Shown in pieces: positions 22,208 through 30,154 of a stretch of DNA of 64,000 nucleotides. The translations under genes were made by a program, and so were the position numbers. This DNA is from Nocardia wallacei (GTDB lineage Bacteria > Actinomycetota > Actinomycetes > Mycobacteriales > Mycobacteriaceae). The stretch spans positions 868,001-932,000 of the forward strand of contig NZ_AP023396.1 in NCBI RefSeq assembly GCF_014466955.1, written 5' to 3'. The first letter of the stretch is position 1. Each line of letters opens with the position of its first letter. A model generated the notes under the pieces. That model had not been told where the DNA came from and did no database searches. It worked only from the letters and a program-made list of their open reading frames with translations.

Positions 22208-23112
22208 GTAGCGGGGCGGGAACGGCGGAGTCGGCGGTGGGCCGGGATATCGGTGAGGAGCGTGCGGACATCGCTGCGAAGGACGTCGATTCGTTCGGCG
22301 GCAGGAGCCCGCTGCCGGTGGCGCCGCCGCAGTCGGAGCGCGCGCTGTCGACATGGGCGCGGCACAGCCTGATCCAGTGCCGCCGTCTGCTGCTGGTGTG
22401 GTCGCGTGATCCCGCGACCACCATCCAGGCGTTGATCTATCCGGTACTGACATTGCTGATGTTCAAGGTCGTGCTGGGCTACATGATCGAGAACGCCACC
22501 GGCATGCCCAGCTACTACGGCATGGTGCCGATGATCACGCTGGTGGCCGCCATGTCGGGTGCGGTGGTCAGCGCGCTGGGTTTCCGGACCGAGAAGATCA
22601 CCGGCCTGCTGAGCCGGTTCTGGACCATGCCGATCCATCGGGCCGCCGGGCTCACCGGACGGCTACTGGCCGAGGCCATCCGGGTACTGATCTCCACGCT
22701 GCTCGTGGTCGCGGTCGGGGTGTGCATCGGCTTCCGGTTCTGGAACGGGCCGCTGGCCTCGCTGGCGATGATCGCCATTCCGGTGCTGTTCGGCGTCGCG
22801 TTCGCGGTCATGGTGACGGCATTGGCCACGGTGTCCGAAGGGGTCATGCTGGTGAACGTCATCGCCATCGTGAACACGCTGCTGATGTTCTTCAACTCCG
22901 GATTCGTCCCGACCTACGCCTATCCGCCCTGGCTGCAGAAGACGGTGGAGAACCAGCCGATGAGTACCGCGGTCGACGCCATGCGCGGCCTGGCCTGGGA
23001 CGGGCCCATCGCCACGCCCCTGCTCAAGACCATCGCCTGGATCGTCGGCATGATCGTGGTCTTCGCCTACCCCGCCGTCCGGGGATACCGCCGCGCCGCC
23101 GAAACCGCCTGA
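22204..23112 (+). CDS. DrrC-type ABC-2 membrane subunit
   Basis: Protein of 302 residues. The first 55 residues are hydrophilic and variable, followed by six hydrophobic segments and the ABC-2 motif FFNSGFVPTYAYPPW with VENQPMS after it, parallel to the same region in the preceding subunit. GTG 22204 overlaps the previous stop. Having two different permeases resembles mycobacterial DrrB/DrrC. The substrate is unknown. Export of an NRPS product or a lipid is a reasonable but unproven inference. Confidence 0.87.
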   Translation: MSSGAGTAESAVGRDIGEERADIAAKDVDSFGGRSPLPVAPPQSERALSTWARHSLIQCRRLLLVWSRDPATTIQALIYPVLTLLMFKVVLGYMIENATGMPSYYGMVPMITLVAAMSGAVVSALGFRTEKITGLLSRFWTMPIHRAAGLTGRLLAEAIRVLISTLLVVAVGVCIGFRFWNGPLASLAMIAIPVLFGVAFAVMVTALATVSEGVMLVNVIAIVNTLLMFFNSGFVPTYAYPPWLQKTVENQPMSTAVDAMRGLAWDGPIATPLLKTIAWIVGMIVVFAYPAVRGYRRAAETA

Positions 23113-23130
23113 TCCTGGCGAAGAGCCAGC

Positions 23131-23211
23131 CGGGCTAACGGGGAAGCCCGGCGGGATAACGGGGGAAGCCCGGCGGGATGGCGGGGAAGCCTGGCGGGAC
23201 GGCGGAAGTTT
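23131..23211. repeat. short tandem repeats after the ABC exporter operon
   Basis: Three to four imperfect copies of a unit of about 21 bases built on GGGGAAGCCCGGCGGGATAA, between the convergent DrrC-type and TetR genes. Each unit contains GCCCGGC-type self-complementary parts, so the RNA could form hairpins and act as a shared terminator region. Confidence 0.7.
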
Positions 23212-23214
23212 GAA

Positions 23215-24471
23215 TCAGCCTTCGGGTGAATTCTCGCCCAGCAGAGCCGCGTTCATCAGCGCCTGCATGCGGGCGAGGCTTTCCGGGCGGCTGTCGAAGC
23301 GCATGCGGCGGCCCACGTCGACGACCTGGGCGATGGCCGCGTGGACGCGGAAGCGCGCCTCGGCCGGGTCGCCGTCGAGCAGGTGCGCCCACTCCAGCAC
23401 GTTCTGCCGCTGGATGGAGCGCAGCTTCTGCTGTTCGGCGGCGGGCAGATTGGAGAACTCGGCGAAGTAGACCGGCAGGATCTCCGGCATCGCGAAGGTG
23501 AGCCGCGCGAATCTGGCCGCGATGCGCAGCGCGGCATCGGAGCGGCTGGTCGCCTCGGCGAGAGCCTCGGAGTTGGCGATCGCGACCCGCTCGCCGGTGC
23601 GGTGGAAGGCCGCGGCCAGCAGGTCGGACTTGCTGGAGAAGTACCGGTACACGCTGGAGGCGTTGATGCCGACGGCCGCGCCGATCTCCTCGATGCTGGC
23701 CTCGTGGTAGCCCTGCCGGCCGAAGATGCGGATGGCCTCGGTGAGCAGTTGCTCGCGCTTGCTGCTCAGCGGCAGCCCGCGCACGGCCGATTCCGGTGTG
23801 GCCGGGCCGGGCGGGGGCGGTAGCTCGGTGTGCAGGATCGAGCGGCAGATGTCCTGCAGCAGATCGGTGAGCCGGCTCGTGGCCAGCGCGGTGCGGTGGG
23901 CGGTGATGCTGCCGATCGCGCCGAGCATTCCGGTCGCGAGGATTCGGATGTCCAGCGGCGACGCGTCGGGTCGCAGCGGAGCGATCGCGTTCTCGACGGT
24001 TTCGTGCAGGCCGTTGTAGATCACGCGGATGCGCGCGCGGTCCTCGGGGCCGAGATACCGGCGCTCCCACCGGTAGAGCCCACCCTCGCGGCGCACCTCG
24101 ATGGTGTGCTCGGCCAGCGCCCGGATCAGCGCGGTGAGTCGCGATTCCGGATCCAGCCGCGGGTCGTCGGCGCCGCGCGCGGTGTCGAGCAACTGTTGCG
24201 CCCCGGCCTCGGCGGCCGCGACCAGCAGCGCGTACTTGTTGGTGAAGTGGCGGTACAGCGCGGGACCGGAGATGCCGACCTCGGCCGCGATCTCGTCCAC
24301 GCCCACCGGGTGGTAGCCGCGCTCGCTGAACGCACGGGCAGCGACCCGCACGATCTGCGCTTTCCGGTTCTTCGGCCGACGCTGCACCGGCGCACGGCGC
24401 TCGCCGCGTCCGTTCGGCGAGCTGTCCGGTCGCGCGGAAGCGAGCCCGGCCTCGCTGCGATCCGCGACCAT
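23215..24471 (-). CDS. tandem double-TetR regulator (Mce3R-like)
   Basis: Protein of 418 residues made of two complete TetR regulators in series. The first HTH is at about 40-85 (ARAFSERGYHPVGVDEIAAE, then GPALYRHFTNKYALL). The second is at about 240-285 (AIRIFGRQGYHEASIEEIGA, then ASSVYRYFSSKSDLL). Each is followed by an all-helical ligand-binding region. This duplicated layout is the hallmark of mycobacterial Mce3R (about 406 residues), which controls lipid or sterol side-chain genes including an enoyl-CoA hydratase operon. Here too the divergent neighbour is an enoyl-CoA hydratase-type gene. ATG 24471 has a strong AGGAGAGG site; longer in-frame starts lack one. Confidence 0.9.
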   Translation of the reverse strand: MVADRSEAGLASARPDSSPNGRGERRAPVQRRPKNRKAQIVRVAARAFSERGYHPVGVDEIAAEVGISGPALYRHFTNKYALLVAAAEAGAQQLLDTARGADDPRLDPESRLTALIRALAEHTIEVRREGGLYRWERRYLGPEDRARIRVIYNGLHETVENAIAPLRPDASPLDIRILATGMLGAIGSITAHRTALATSRLTDLLQDICRSILHTELPPPPGPATPESAVRGLPLSSKREQLLTEAIRIFGRQGYHEASIEEIGAAVGINASSVYRYFSSKSDLLAAAFHRTGERVAIANSEALAEATSRSDAALRIAARFARLTFAMPEILPVYFAEFSNLPAAEQQKLRSIQRQNVLEWAHLLDGDPAEARFRVHAAIAQVVDVGRRMRFDSRPESLARMQALMNAALLGENSPEG

Positions 24472-24500
24472 ACACCTCTCCTTCTGCCGTGCCGCCCTTG

Positions 24501-24554
24501 TTGACAGCGCCGGACAAGTCAACCTAAGTTAACCACAATTCGCAAAGTTAACCA
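24501..24554 (+). promoter_or_regulatory. promoter and probable operator of the enoyl-CoA hydratase-type gene
   Basis: TTGACA at 24501-24506 and CTAAGT at 24524-24529 are 17 bases apart, a fair sigma-70-like promoter. A 10-base direct repeat, AAGTTAACCA, occurs at 24526-24535 and 24545-24554, overlapping and following the -10. Direct rather than inverted half-sites would suit a single polypeptide with two TetR DNA-binding domains. Confidence 0.55.
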
Positions 24555-24602
24555 TCATTCTGGTGTCGTCGCCGACACCGGCGGCCTTCCTGGGGAGTTG
24601 CC

Positions 24603-25385
24603 ATGAGCACCACCGACCACACCGGATTCACAGCCGTCCACGACGGGCCGGTGCTGCGCGTCACCATCACCAACCCCAAACGCAAGAACGCCATCGGCTA
24701 CGACACGATGGTCGGGCTGGGCGAGACCTTCGCGACCGTCGACCCGTCGGTGCGGGTCATCGTGCTCACCGGCGAAGGCAGCGACTTCTGCACCGGCGCC
24801 GACCTCTCCGCCACCGCCGCCGAGGCACAGCGCGGCATCACACCCGAGATGACCATGGACGCCGCCAACCGGCTGGTGCAGGCGATCGTGGACGCGCCCG
24901 TACCGGTGGTCGCGCGGGTGCGCGGTGCGGCGGCCGGGATCGGGGTGGCGCTGGCGCTGGCCGCCGACCTCACCTACGCGAGTGAGGATTCCTATTTGCT
25001 GCTGGCGTTCATCAATATCGGGTTGATGCCCGACGGTGGGGCAGCGGCGTTGGTTGCGGCGGCGGCCGGGCGGGCGGTGGCGGCTGAGATGGCGTTGGTG
25101 GGGGAACGGCTTTCCGCTGGCGAGGCGAAGGGGTTCGGGCTTATTGCCGGTGTGCTCTCCGGCGAGGAGTTGGATGCGAAAGTCGAAGGGGTGGTGGCGA
25201 AGTTGGGGGGTGGGCCTCGGCGGGCGTTGGAGTTGACCAAGCGGGCGTTGAACGGGGCTGCGTTGGGGGCCCTCGATCGTGCGCTCGAGGTCGAAAAGGC
25301 CGGCCAGGTCGAACTGCTGCAATCGGCAGACTTCCTGGAAGGGGCGACGGCGATGTTGCAGAAGCGGAAGCCGGTGTTCGGGTAG
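24603..25385 (+). CDS. enoyl-CoA hydratase/isomerase (crotonase) family protein
   Basis: Protein of 260 residues with the crotonase fold. The oxyanion-hole segments are FCTGADLSA (about 61-69) and VRGAAAGIGVALALAAD. The region that carries the second catalytic acid reads INIGLMPDGGAAA, so the hydratase Glu is absent but Asp follows Pro, as in many isomerase-like members. The reaction is therefore uncertain: hydration, isomerization or another acyl-CoA conversion. Divergent from the double-TetR regulator, it is probably the regulated gene. No other beta-oxidation genes adjoin it. Confidence 0.82.
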   Translation: MSTTDHTGFTAVHDGPVLRVTITNPKRKNAIGYDTMVGLGETFATVDPSVRVIVLTGEGSDFCTGADLSATAAEAQRGITPEMTMDAANRLVQAIVDAPVPVVARVRGAAAGIGVALALAADLTYASEDSYLLLAFINIGLMPDGGAAALVAAAAGRAVAAEMALVGERLSAGEAKGFGLIAGVLSGEELDAKVEGVVAKLGGGPRRALELTKRALNGAALGALDRALEVEKAGQVELLQSADFLEGATAMLQKRKPVFG

Positions 25386-25450
25386 GGGGAGGAGGGTGGC
25401 GTGTTGAGTTAGGTGGGGGCTGTATTTTTGGCCTCCGCTTCGCTCCGGCG

Positions 25451-25545
25451 GGTTTTCGGCGCCCTGTGGCTCGGTTTTCGAGCACCGCTGCTGGCTCCTT
25501 CGTCGCTTCGCAGCGGTGCTCGAAAACCGAGCCGCGCCGAAAACC
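25451..25545. repeat. large nested inverted repeat (95 bp)
   Basis: Inner arms of 24 bases (25468-25491 and 25510-25533) are perfectly complementary with an 18-base loop. Outside them, 12-base arms GGTTTTCGGCGC (25451-25462) and GCGCCGAAAACC (25534-25545) also pair perfectly, separated on the left by a five-base bulge. It lies between the enoyl-CoA hydratase-type gene and a downstream same-strand gene. It could be a terminator, a cruciform, or a genome-dispersed palindromic element. Confidence 0.85.
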
Positions 25546-25600
25546 TTTGGGGTTGGCGGGCTATGGGAGGGTTTTGGCGGAGGGGGTTGCGTGGGGTGGG

Positions 25601-25712
25601 AAGAGTTGCTTGAAGGGTGAGGAGTTGCTCGCGGGGTGAGGAGTTGCTCGAGGGTTGAGAGGTTGCGTGAGGGTGGGGGTTGCCTGAAGGCGGGGGAGTT
25701 GCCTCAAGGGGG
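25601..25712. repeat. degenerate G-rich tandem repeats in intergenic DNA
   Basis: Five or so loose copies of a unit of about 20 bases resembling GGTGAGGAGTTGCTCGAG. No gene is credible between 25386 and 25783 apart from this repeat tract, the inverted repeat and the promoter of the next gene. Confidence 0.5.
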
Positions 25713-25783
25713 TGGGTGGGCATGTCACAGTGGGGTGGGGGTTGGCGTCTTTCTTGTGTCACTACGGAGCAAGGGAGATGGCG

Positions 25784-26536
25784 ATGCGGGTTGCGGTGTT
25801 GGGAGCCAGCGGGCGGATCGGGCGTGACGTTGTCGACGTTCTGAAGGGCCGAGGGCACGAGGTGGTCGCGGCCACTCGGGAGGTGGGTGTGGATGCCTAC
25901 AGCGGTGGGGGATTGGCGGCCGCGTTGGCGGGGGTGGAGGTGGTGGTGGACGCCATCAACGCCGCCACCACCGAGACCGATGCGGTGGTGGACTTCTTCC
26001 GCACTATCGGGCACAACGTGCAGAGCGCGGCGGCCGACGCGGGAGTACGGCGGATCGTGTTGGTGTCGATCATCGGGATCGATGAGTTTCCCGCGGGACA
26101 TTATGCGGGGAAGGTGGCGCACGAGCGTGCCTATCGGGAGGGGGCGGTGCCGGTGCGGGTGCTGCGTGCCGCGCAGTTTCACGAATTCACCGAGATGATG
26201 TTGGACTGGACCACTCAGGGTGACACGGCATATGTCCCGAAGATGCGGACGCAGTTGGTCGCCGCCCGTACGGTCGCGGAGCGCTTGGCGGCGATGGTGG
26301 TCGAGCCGGATGGGGCGGACCTGGTCGAGATCGCCGGACCGCACGAAGTGAACCTCGCGTCCGCCACGGCGAAACTGGCCGCCCGGCGCGGTGTTCCGGC
26401 CCACGTCCGCGAGGTGGTCCTGGACGACGACCCCAATCACCGGCTCCAGGCCGACGGTGCGCTGCTGCCGCGTCCAGGTGCGATCATCGCGGGGCCGACC
26501 TTCGACGAATGGTTGGACGCGCACTATCCGGCATAA
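25784..26536 (+). CDS. NAD(P)-binding Rossmann protein (NmrA/atypical SDR type)
   Basis: Protein of 250 residues with VLGASGRIGRDVV at the N-terminus (GxxGxxG dinucleotide motif), then VVVDAINAAT and RRIVLVSIIGID, matching atypical SDR proteins of the NmrA type, which sense or use NAD(P)H. There is no YxxxK pair in the usual place. ATG 25784 was preferred over ATG 25778 because AAGGGAG then has a proper six-base spacing. Its role cannot be inferred from its neighbours. Confidence 0.78.
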   Translation: MRVAVLGASGRIGRDVVDVLKGRGHEVVAATREVGVDAYSGGGLAAALAGVEVVVDAINAATTETDAVVDFFRTIGHNVQSAAADAGVRRIVLVSIIGIDEFPAGHYAGKVAHERAYREGAVPVRVLRAAQFHEFTEMMLDWTTQGDTAYVPKMRTQLVAARTVAERLAAMVVEPDGADLVEIAGPHEVNLASATAKLAARRGVPAHVREVVLDDDPNHRLQADGALLPRPGAIIAGPTFDEWLDAHYPA

Positions 26537-26611
26537 GAACGGCGGCAATCCGGCGAACGGCTCGCAACTTGCCTACCGATAACCGAACCTGCTACGCGCT
26601 AGTCTGACAAC

Positions 26612-27637
26612 ATGGCTTACCTGGTTACTGGGGCGACCGGGTGCATCGGGCGATATCTCGTTCCGGAATTGCTGAAACGTAGCGACGAGGTGTACGTACT
26701 GGTGCGGCCCGGTGCGGATTCGGCGTATCGCTTCGATCGGCGCACCCGGGAGTGGGGTGGCGGCGAACGGGTGCGGCCGGTGCGCGGCGACCTCGGCGCG
26801 CCGGGCCTCGGCATCGACCCGGGCTGGCTGGCGGCGCGGCGGGGCGGCATCGACCACGTCTTCCACCTCGCCGCCGGGTCGGACGCCACGGCGCCGGGTG
26901 GCACCCGCCATGTGGTCGATGTCGCGGAGCGGCTGGAAGCTCGAGTGCTGCATCATGTTTCGACGGTCGAGGTGGCGGGTGCGGCGGCGGGGCCGTTCAC
27001 CGAGGGCATGTTCGATATCGGCCAGGCGCTGCGCACGCCGCGCCAGCGCGCCGCGTTCGAATCCGAGCGCCTGGTGCGGGAGCAGGCGCGGGTGCCGTGG
27101 CGCATCTACCGGCCGTCGATCGTGCTGGGGCACTCCCGCACCGGCGAGGTCGACCGCGTCGCGGGGCCGTACTACTTCTTCCGGCTGCTGCGCATGGCCG
27201 CGCAGCTGCCCCGGATCCTGCCCCTGCTGGCACCCAAACTCGGCGAAACCAATGTGGTGCCGGTCGATTTCGTGACCCGGGCGCTGGACCACATCGCGCA
27301 CGGCCCGGCGGCGTCCGGAACCACCTTCCATCTGGTCGACCCGCGTCGTCAGAGCGTCGCCGACGTGCTCAACCTGTTCGCCGATCAGGCCGGAGTGCCG
27401 CACCTGCGGGAGGTGATGCCCAAGCAGACCCTCGACACGATGACCCGCCTGCCCGGCCTGGCCTGGGCGCTCCCGCGGCTGGGTGTACCGCGGGACGTGC
27501 TGGAGCACAGCGAATTCGGCTGCTGGTTCGACCACCGCAACACCACCGCCGCGCTGACCGGCACCGACATCCGCGTCCCGCCGCTGGCCGGCTATGCCCC
27601 GATCATCTGGAAGTACTGGATCGAGAACTGGGTGTGA
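26612..27637 (+). CDS. extended SDR-like protein, possibly lacking the catalytic Tyr/Lys
   Basis: Protein of 341 residues with the NAD(P) motif VTGATGCIGRYLV at the N-terminus, an IDHVFHLAAGSDA segment and LHHVSTVEVAG carrying the conserved Ser. It resembles the reductase part of fatty acyl-CoA/carboxylic acid reductases in actinobacteria. Where relatives read YHRTKFEAE, this protein reads RQRAAFESE, so both catalytic Tyr and Lys seem lost (alignment by eye). The last residues overlap the convergent lycopene cyclase gene by 35 bases. Activity is doubtful. Confidence 0.78.
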   Translation: MAYLVTGATGCIGRYLVPELLKRSDEVYVLVRPGADSAYRFDRRTREWGGGERVRPVRGDLGAPGLGIDPGWLAARRGGIDHVFHLAAGSDATAPGGTRHVVDVAERLEARVLHHVSTVEVAGAAAGPFTEGMFDIGQALRTPRQRAAFESERLVREQARVPWRIYRPSIVLGHSRTGEVDRVAGPYYFFRLLRMAAQLPRILPLLAPKLGETNVVPVDFVTRALDHIAHGPAASGTTFHLVDPRRQSVADVLNLFADQAGVPHLREVMPKQTLDTMTRLPGLAWALPRLGVPRDVLEHSEFGCWFDHRNTTAALTGTDIRVPPLAGYAPIIWKYWIENWV

Positions 27638-28817
27638 CGGGTTCCGTGGCGTACTCGTAACCCACCCAGCGGTTCCGGTTGGTCCACCCGACCAGGTCGT
27701 AGCGCCAGCGGAACGGCCAGGTCCGCGCCACCGTCATGAACAGCACCGCGCCCAGGGGCGCGTAGTCGTCGTGGGCGGACAGCAGCGCGCGCTGGCGGCG
27801 CGGCGAGGCGGTGAAGAACGCGTCGAACATGGCGATGGACTGCGCTGTGGTCAGCCGCCCCAGGCCGTAGACCCCGCGCATCCGCATCCAGTACACCAGC
27901 CGCGCCCGCCGAGACCACAGCGCCGCAACGGGATCCGCGCCGGCGCGCAGCGCGTCGATCGCGGTGTCCGCCAGGGCGAGCGAATCGGCCACGCTGTAAC
28001 CGGTGCACGGATGCATCATCCCGCCCCGCGAGCCGAACGGAATCGCCCCGCCCGCACCGCGTTTCGGCGGCGGCTGGTCCAGCGGGTAGTGCGCCGCCTC
28101 GCTCGGCTCGTCGCCGCGCAGCCGGATGCCATGCGCGGCAAGGCGATTCAACGTGCGGCGGCGCAGTTCCCGCTGCGGCATCCCGCCGCGCAGCCCGAGG
28201 CTGGTCTCCTCGAAGATCACGGTGCCGTCACCGAGCGGCACGGCGTACAGGAACGACGGCGGCTCGTGCGGACCCGCCCCGTTCTCGTCGCGCCAGTCCA
28301 GCAGCAGCCCCTCGCCGTCGCCCACCATCGGCGCGGCCCGGTCCGCGTCGACGAAGATGCCGTGCGCGCTCGCGGTCCGGCGGCTGCCGGGGGAGGGCAG
28401 GCCCCGGGCGTCGAACACCGTCGCCGCCGTAACGGTGGTCCCGTCGTTCAGTTCCACCCGATGCGCGTCCACGCTGGTGGCGCGCCCGGCCAGCACGGTC
28501 GCCCGCTCCAGCGAAAGCGCGTCGCGCAGGCCCTGTTTCGACAGCACGCAGTACGGCCGATCGATGCGATGCTCGGCCTTCGTCCACACCACCGGGGCCT
28601 CGATGCGCTGCGCGATCGCGCTGTCCGGCAACCATTCCGGCAGTTCGTCCACCCAGCAGGAGTAGGTCGGCGGCCACAACCGGTCGGGTCGCGGGTCCAC
28701 CGCCACCACGCTCAGCCCGGCCCGCATCGCCCGATGCGCCAGCGCCCGCCCGGTCGGGCCCAGGCCGACCACGCACACATCCGCGTCCGGGACAGACCGA
28801 GCGTTCATGGTTGTCAT
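27603..28817 (-). CDS. lycopene cyclase (CrtL/CrtY-type flavoprotein)
   Basis: Protein of 404 residues. It has an N-terminal dinucleotide motif VVGLGPTGRALAHRAM, WPPTYSCWVDELP typical of lycopene beta-cyclases, the catalytic FEET-type motif (VIFEETSLG) and MMHPCTGYSVADSL. It should cyclize the ends of lycopene to form beta-rings, giving cyclic carotenoids at the membrane. No phytoene synthase or desaturase lies in the window, so the pathway genes must be elsewhere. It is downstream of the DUF4442 gene by 23 bases on the same strand and may be co-transcribed with it. Confidence 0.87.
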   Translation of the reverse strand: MTTMNARSVPDADVCVVGLGPTGRALAHRAMRAGLSVVAVDPRPDRLWPPTYSCWVDELPEWLPDSAIAQRIEAPVVWTKAEHRIDRPYCVLSKQGLRDALSLERATVLAGRATSVDAHRVELNDGTTVTAATVFDARGLPSPGSRRTASAHGIFVDADRAAPMVGDGEGLLLDWRDENGAGPHEPPSFLYAVPLGDGTVIFEETSLGLRGGMPQRELRRRTLNRLAAHGIRLRGDEPSEAAHYPLDQPPPKRGAGGAIPFGSRGGMMHPCTGYSVADSLALADTAIDALRAGADPVAALWSRRARLVYWMRMRGVYGLGRLTTAQSIAMFDAFFTASPRRQRALLSAHDDYAPLGAVLFMTVARTWPFRWRYDLVGWTNRNRWVGYEYATEPVTPSSRSSTSR

Positions 28818-28838
28818 TCAAGCAGCCGCGCGCGCCGC

Positions 28839-29315
28839 CTACTTCGGCGTGACCCACGTCGTGATGTCGGCGTGCACCACCTCCACGCCCTTCTTGTCGT
28901 AGATCGAGACGGGAACCACCACGTCCAGCCCCTCGGTGAGCGAGGCGAAGTCCGGAATCTCGGCCAATCGCGCGACGGCCCGCAGCCCGGACTCCGCCTT
29001 GGTCAGGTATCGCACGTTCATGGCCTTGGGGATCCAGCGGTGCGTCGTCGGCACCGTGGCCTCGCTGAGCATGCCCATCGCCACCTCGGCGAGGTTGCAC
29101 GCGGCGATGGCGTGGAAGGTGCCCAGATGGTTGTGGATGCCGAACCACTTCGGCGCGGTGACCTCGCACAGTCCGGGTTCCAGCCGCGTCACGCTCGGCA
29201 CCACGGTCCCGAAGTACGGCACCCGGGCGACCATGCCCAGGGAGAACAGCGCGTGCCCGAGCCGGTTGTCGGGCAGCTTCTTCCAGCCGCGATAGGTGGC
29301 GGTCTCGTTCGTCAT
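28839..29315 (-). CDS. DUF4442 hotdog-fold protein
   Basis: Protein of 158 residues resembling the DUF4442/PaaI-like hotdog fold: GLCEVTAPKWFGIHNHLGT followed by HAIAACNLAEVAMG are the typical central helix and loop. Relatives are thioesterase-like, but the substrate is unknown. The ATG (29313-29315) lies within the arm of a 38-bp palindrome and has no Shine-Dalgarno sequence upstream, which suggests a leaderless transcript or tight repression. The lycopene cyclase gene follows closely. Confidence 0.8.
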   Translation of the reverse strand: MTNETATYRGWKKLPDNRLGHALFSLGMVARVPYFGTVVPSVTRLEPGLCEVTAPKWFGIHNHLGTFHAIAACNLAEVAMGMLSEATVPTTHRWIPKAMNVRYLTKAESGLRAVARLAEIPDFASLTEGLDVVVPVSIYDKKGVEVVHADITTWVTPK

Positions 29316-29350
29316 GCCGCTATCTTACTCGCTAGTAAGATAGCGGCATG
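29313..29350. promoter_or_regulatory. 38-bp near-perfect palindrome over the DUF4442 start codon
   Basis: Arms of 17 bases (29313-29329 and 29334-29350) are perfectly complementary with only four bases between them; the core reads ATCTTACTCGCTAGTAAGAT. Such TTACT…AGTAA dyads are typical TetR-family operators. The right arm ends in an ATG on the plus strand that opens only a 26-codon frame, so no divergent regulator gene is present. Confidence 0.75.
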
Positions 29351-29424
29351 AGCGGCCGTGTACTGTGGCGCAGGCCGGACGGCGGCGCTGGTGGCGGGGT
29401 TGTCGGCGTCACACGGACCCCGAT

Positions 29425-29454
29425 TTGAACTCGCCCGGACGGCTCAGGCATACT
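29425..29454 (+). promoter_or_regulatory. probable promoter of the S10 ribosomal protein operon
   Basis: TTGAAC (29425-29430) and CATACT (29449-29454) are separated by 18 bases. They would start a leader of about 370 bases before rpsJ. I see no convincing gene between 29351 and 29834; long leaders before rpsJ often carry regulatory structure, which I could not fold by hand. Confidence 0.5.
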
Positions 29455-29834
29455 GTTCGGGTTGCCTGCATCGGGTGGCGTGTGTCCTGCGGATATTCGC
29501 CCCGGCCGGTGTCGGGCGAGCAGTACCCACTCTGTATCCCGTCGAGTCCGGCGCGGATACATCCGGGGCGACGTTCCGAGGCCAAGGGAAGAGATTTCTG
29601 CCGAGGCCGACGAATGAGCAGACGGGCGACACGCCCGACCGCGTGGACCGGAAGAACCATGACAGATGAACAGCGGCGAGGGATCGGGTCGAACCCCGGT
29701 CGTGGTCTGGACGGATTGCGTCAGCTGTGATTTCTCAGGTTCGGGCATGCAAATGAGGGTGCTTCGGAAGGCGACTTCCGCGAGCGGCCTCCACACCGAA
29801 AAGCGAAAGCTAAGCGGAGAAAAGGACACTCAGC

Positions 29835-30140
29835 GTGGCGGGACAAAAGATCCGCATCAGGCTCAAGGCCTACGACCATGAGGCGATCGATGCGTCTGCG
29901 CGCAAGATCGTCGAGACGGTGACCCGCACCGGTGCCCGTGTGGTCGGGCCGGTGCCGTTGCCGACCGAAAAGAACGTGTACTGCGTCATCCGTTCGCCGC
30001 ACAAGTACAAGGACTCGCGCGAACACTTCGAGATGCGCACCCACAAGCGGCTGATCGACATCCTCGACCCGACGCCGAAGACGGTCGACGCGCTCATGCG
30101 CATCGATCTGCCGGCCAGTGTCGACGTCAACATTCAGTGA
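29835..30140 (+). CDS. rpsJ: 30S ribosomal protein S10
   Basis: 101 residues, [20 protein letters not shown] at the start, full length for actinobacterial S10. It is part of the 30S head and also the NusE antitermination factor. First gene of the S10 operon, starting at GTG 29835 after AAAGGAC. Confidence 0.98.
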   Translation: MAGQKIRIRLKAYDHEAIDASARKIVETVTRTGARVVGPVPLPTEKNVYCVIRSPHKYKDSREHFEMRTHKRLIDILDPTPKTVDALMRIDLPASVDVNIQ

Positions 30141-30154
30141 CGGGGACTGTAGAT

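Noticed and set aside
20334..23112. Claim that the DrrABC-type exporter carries the product of the first NRPS
   Set aside because: They are separated by several unrelated genes; mycobacterial homologues move lipids, so the link is only a guess.
29351..29834. Small genes between the palindrome and rpsJ (several frames of 60-120 codons)
   Set aside because: No RBS, odd composition, and the region contains the probable S10 promoter and leader.
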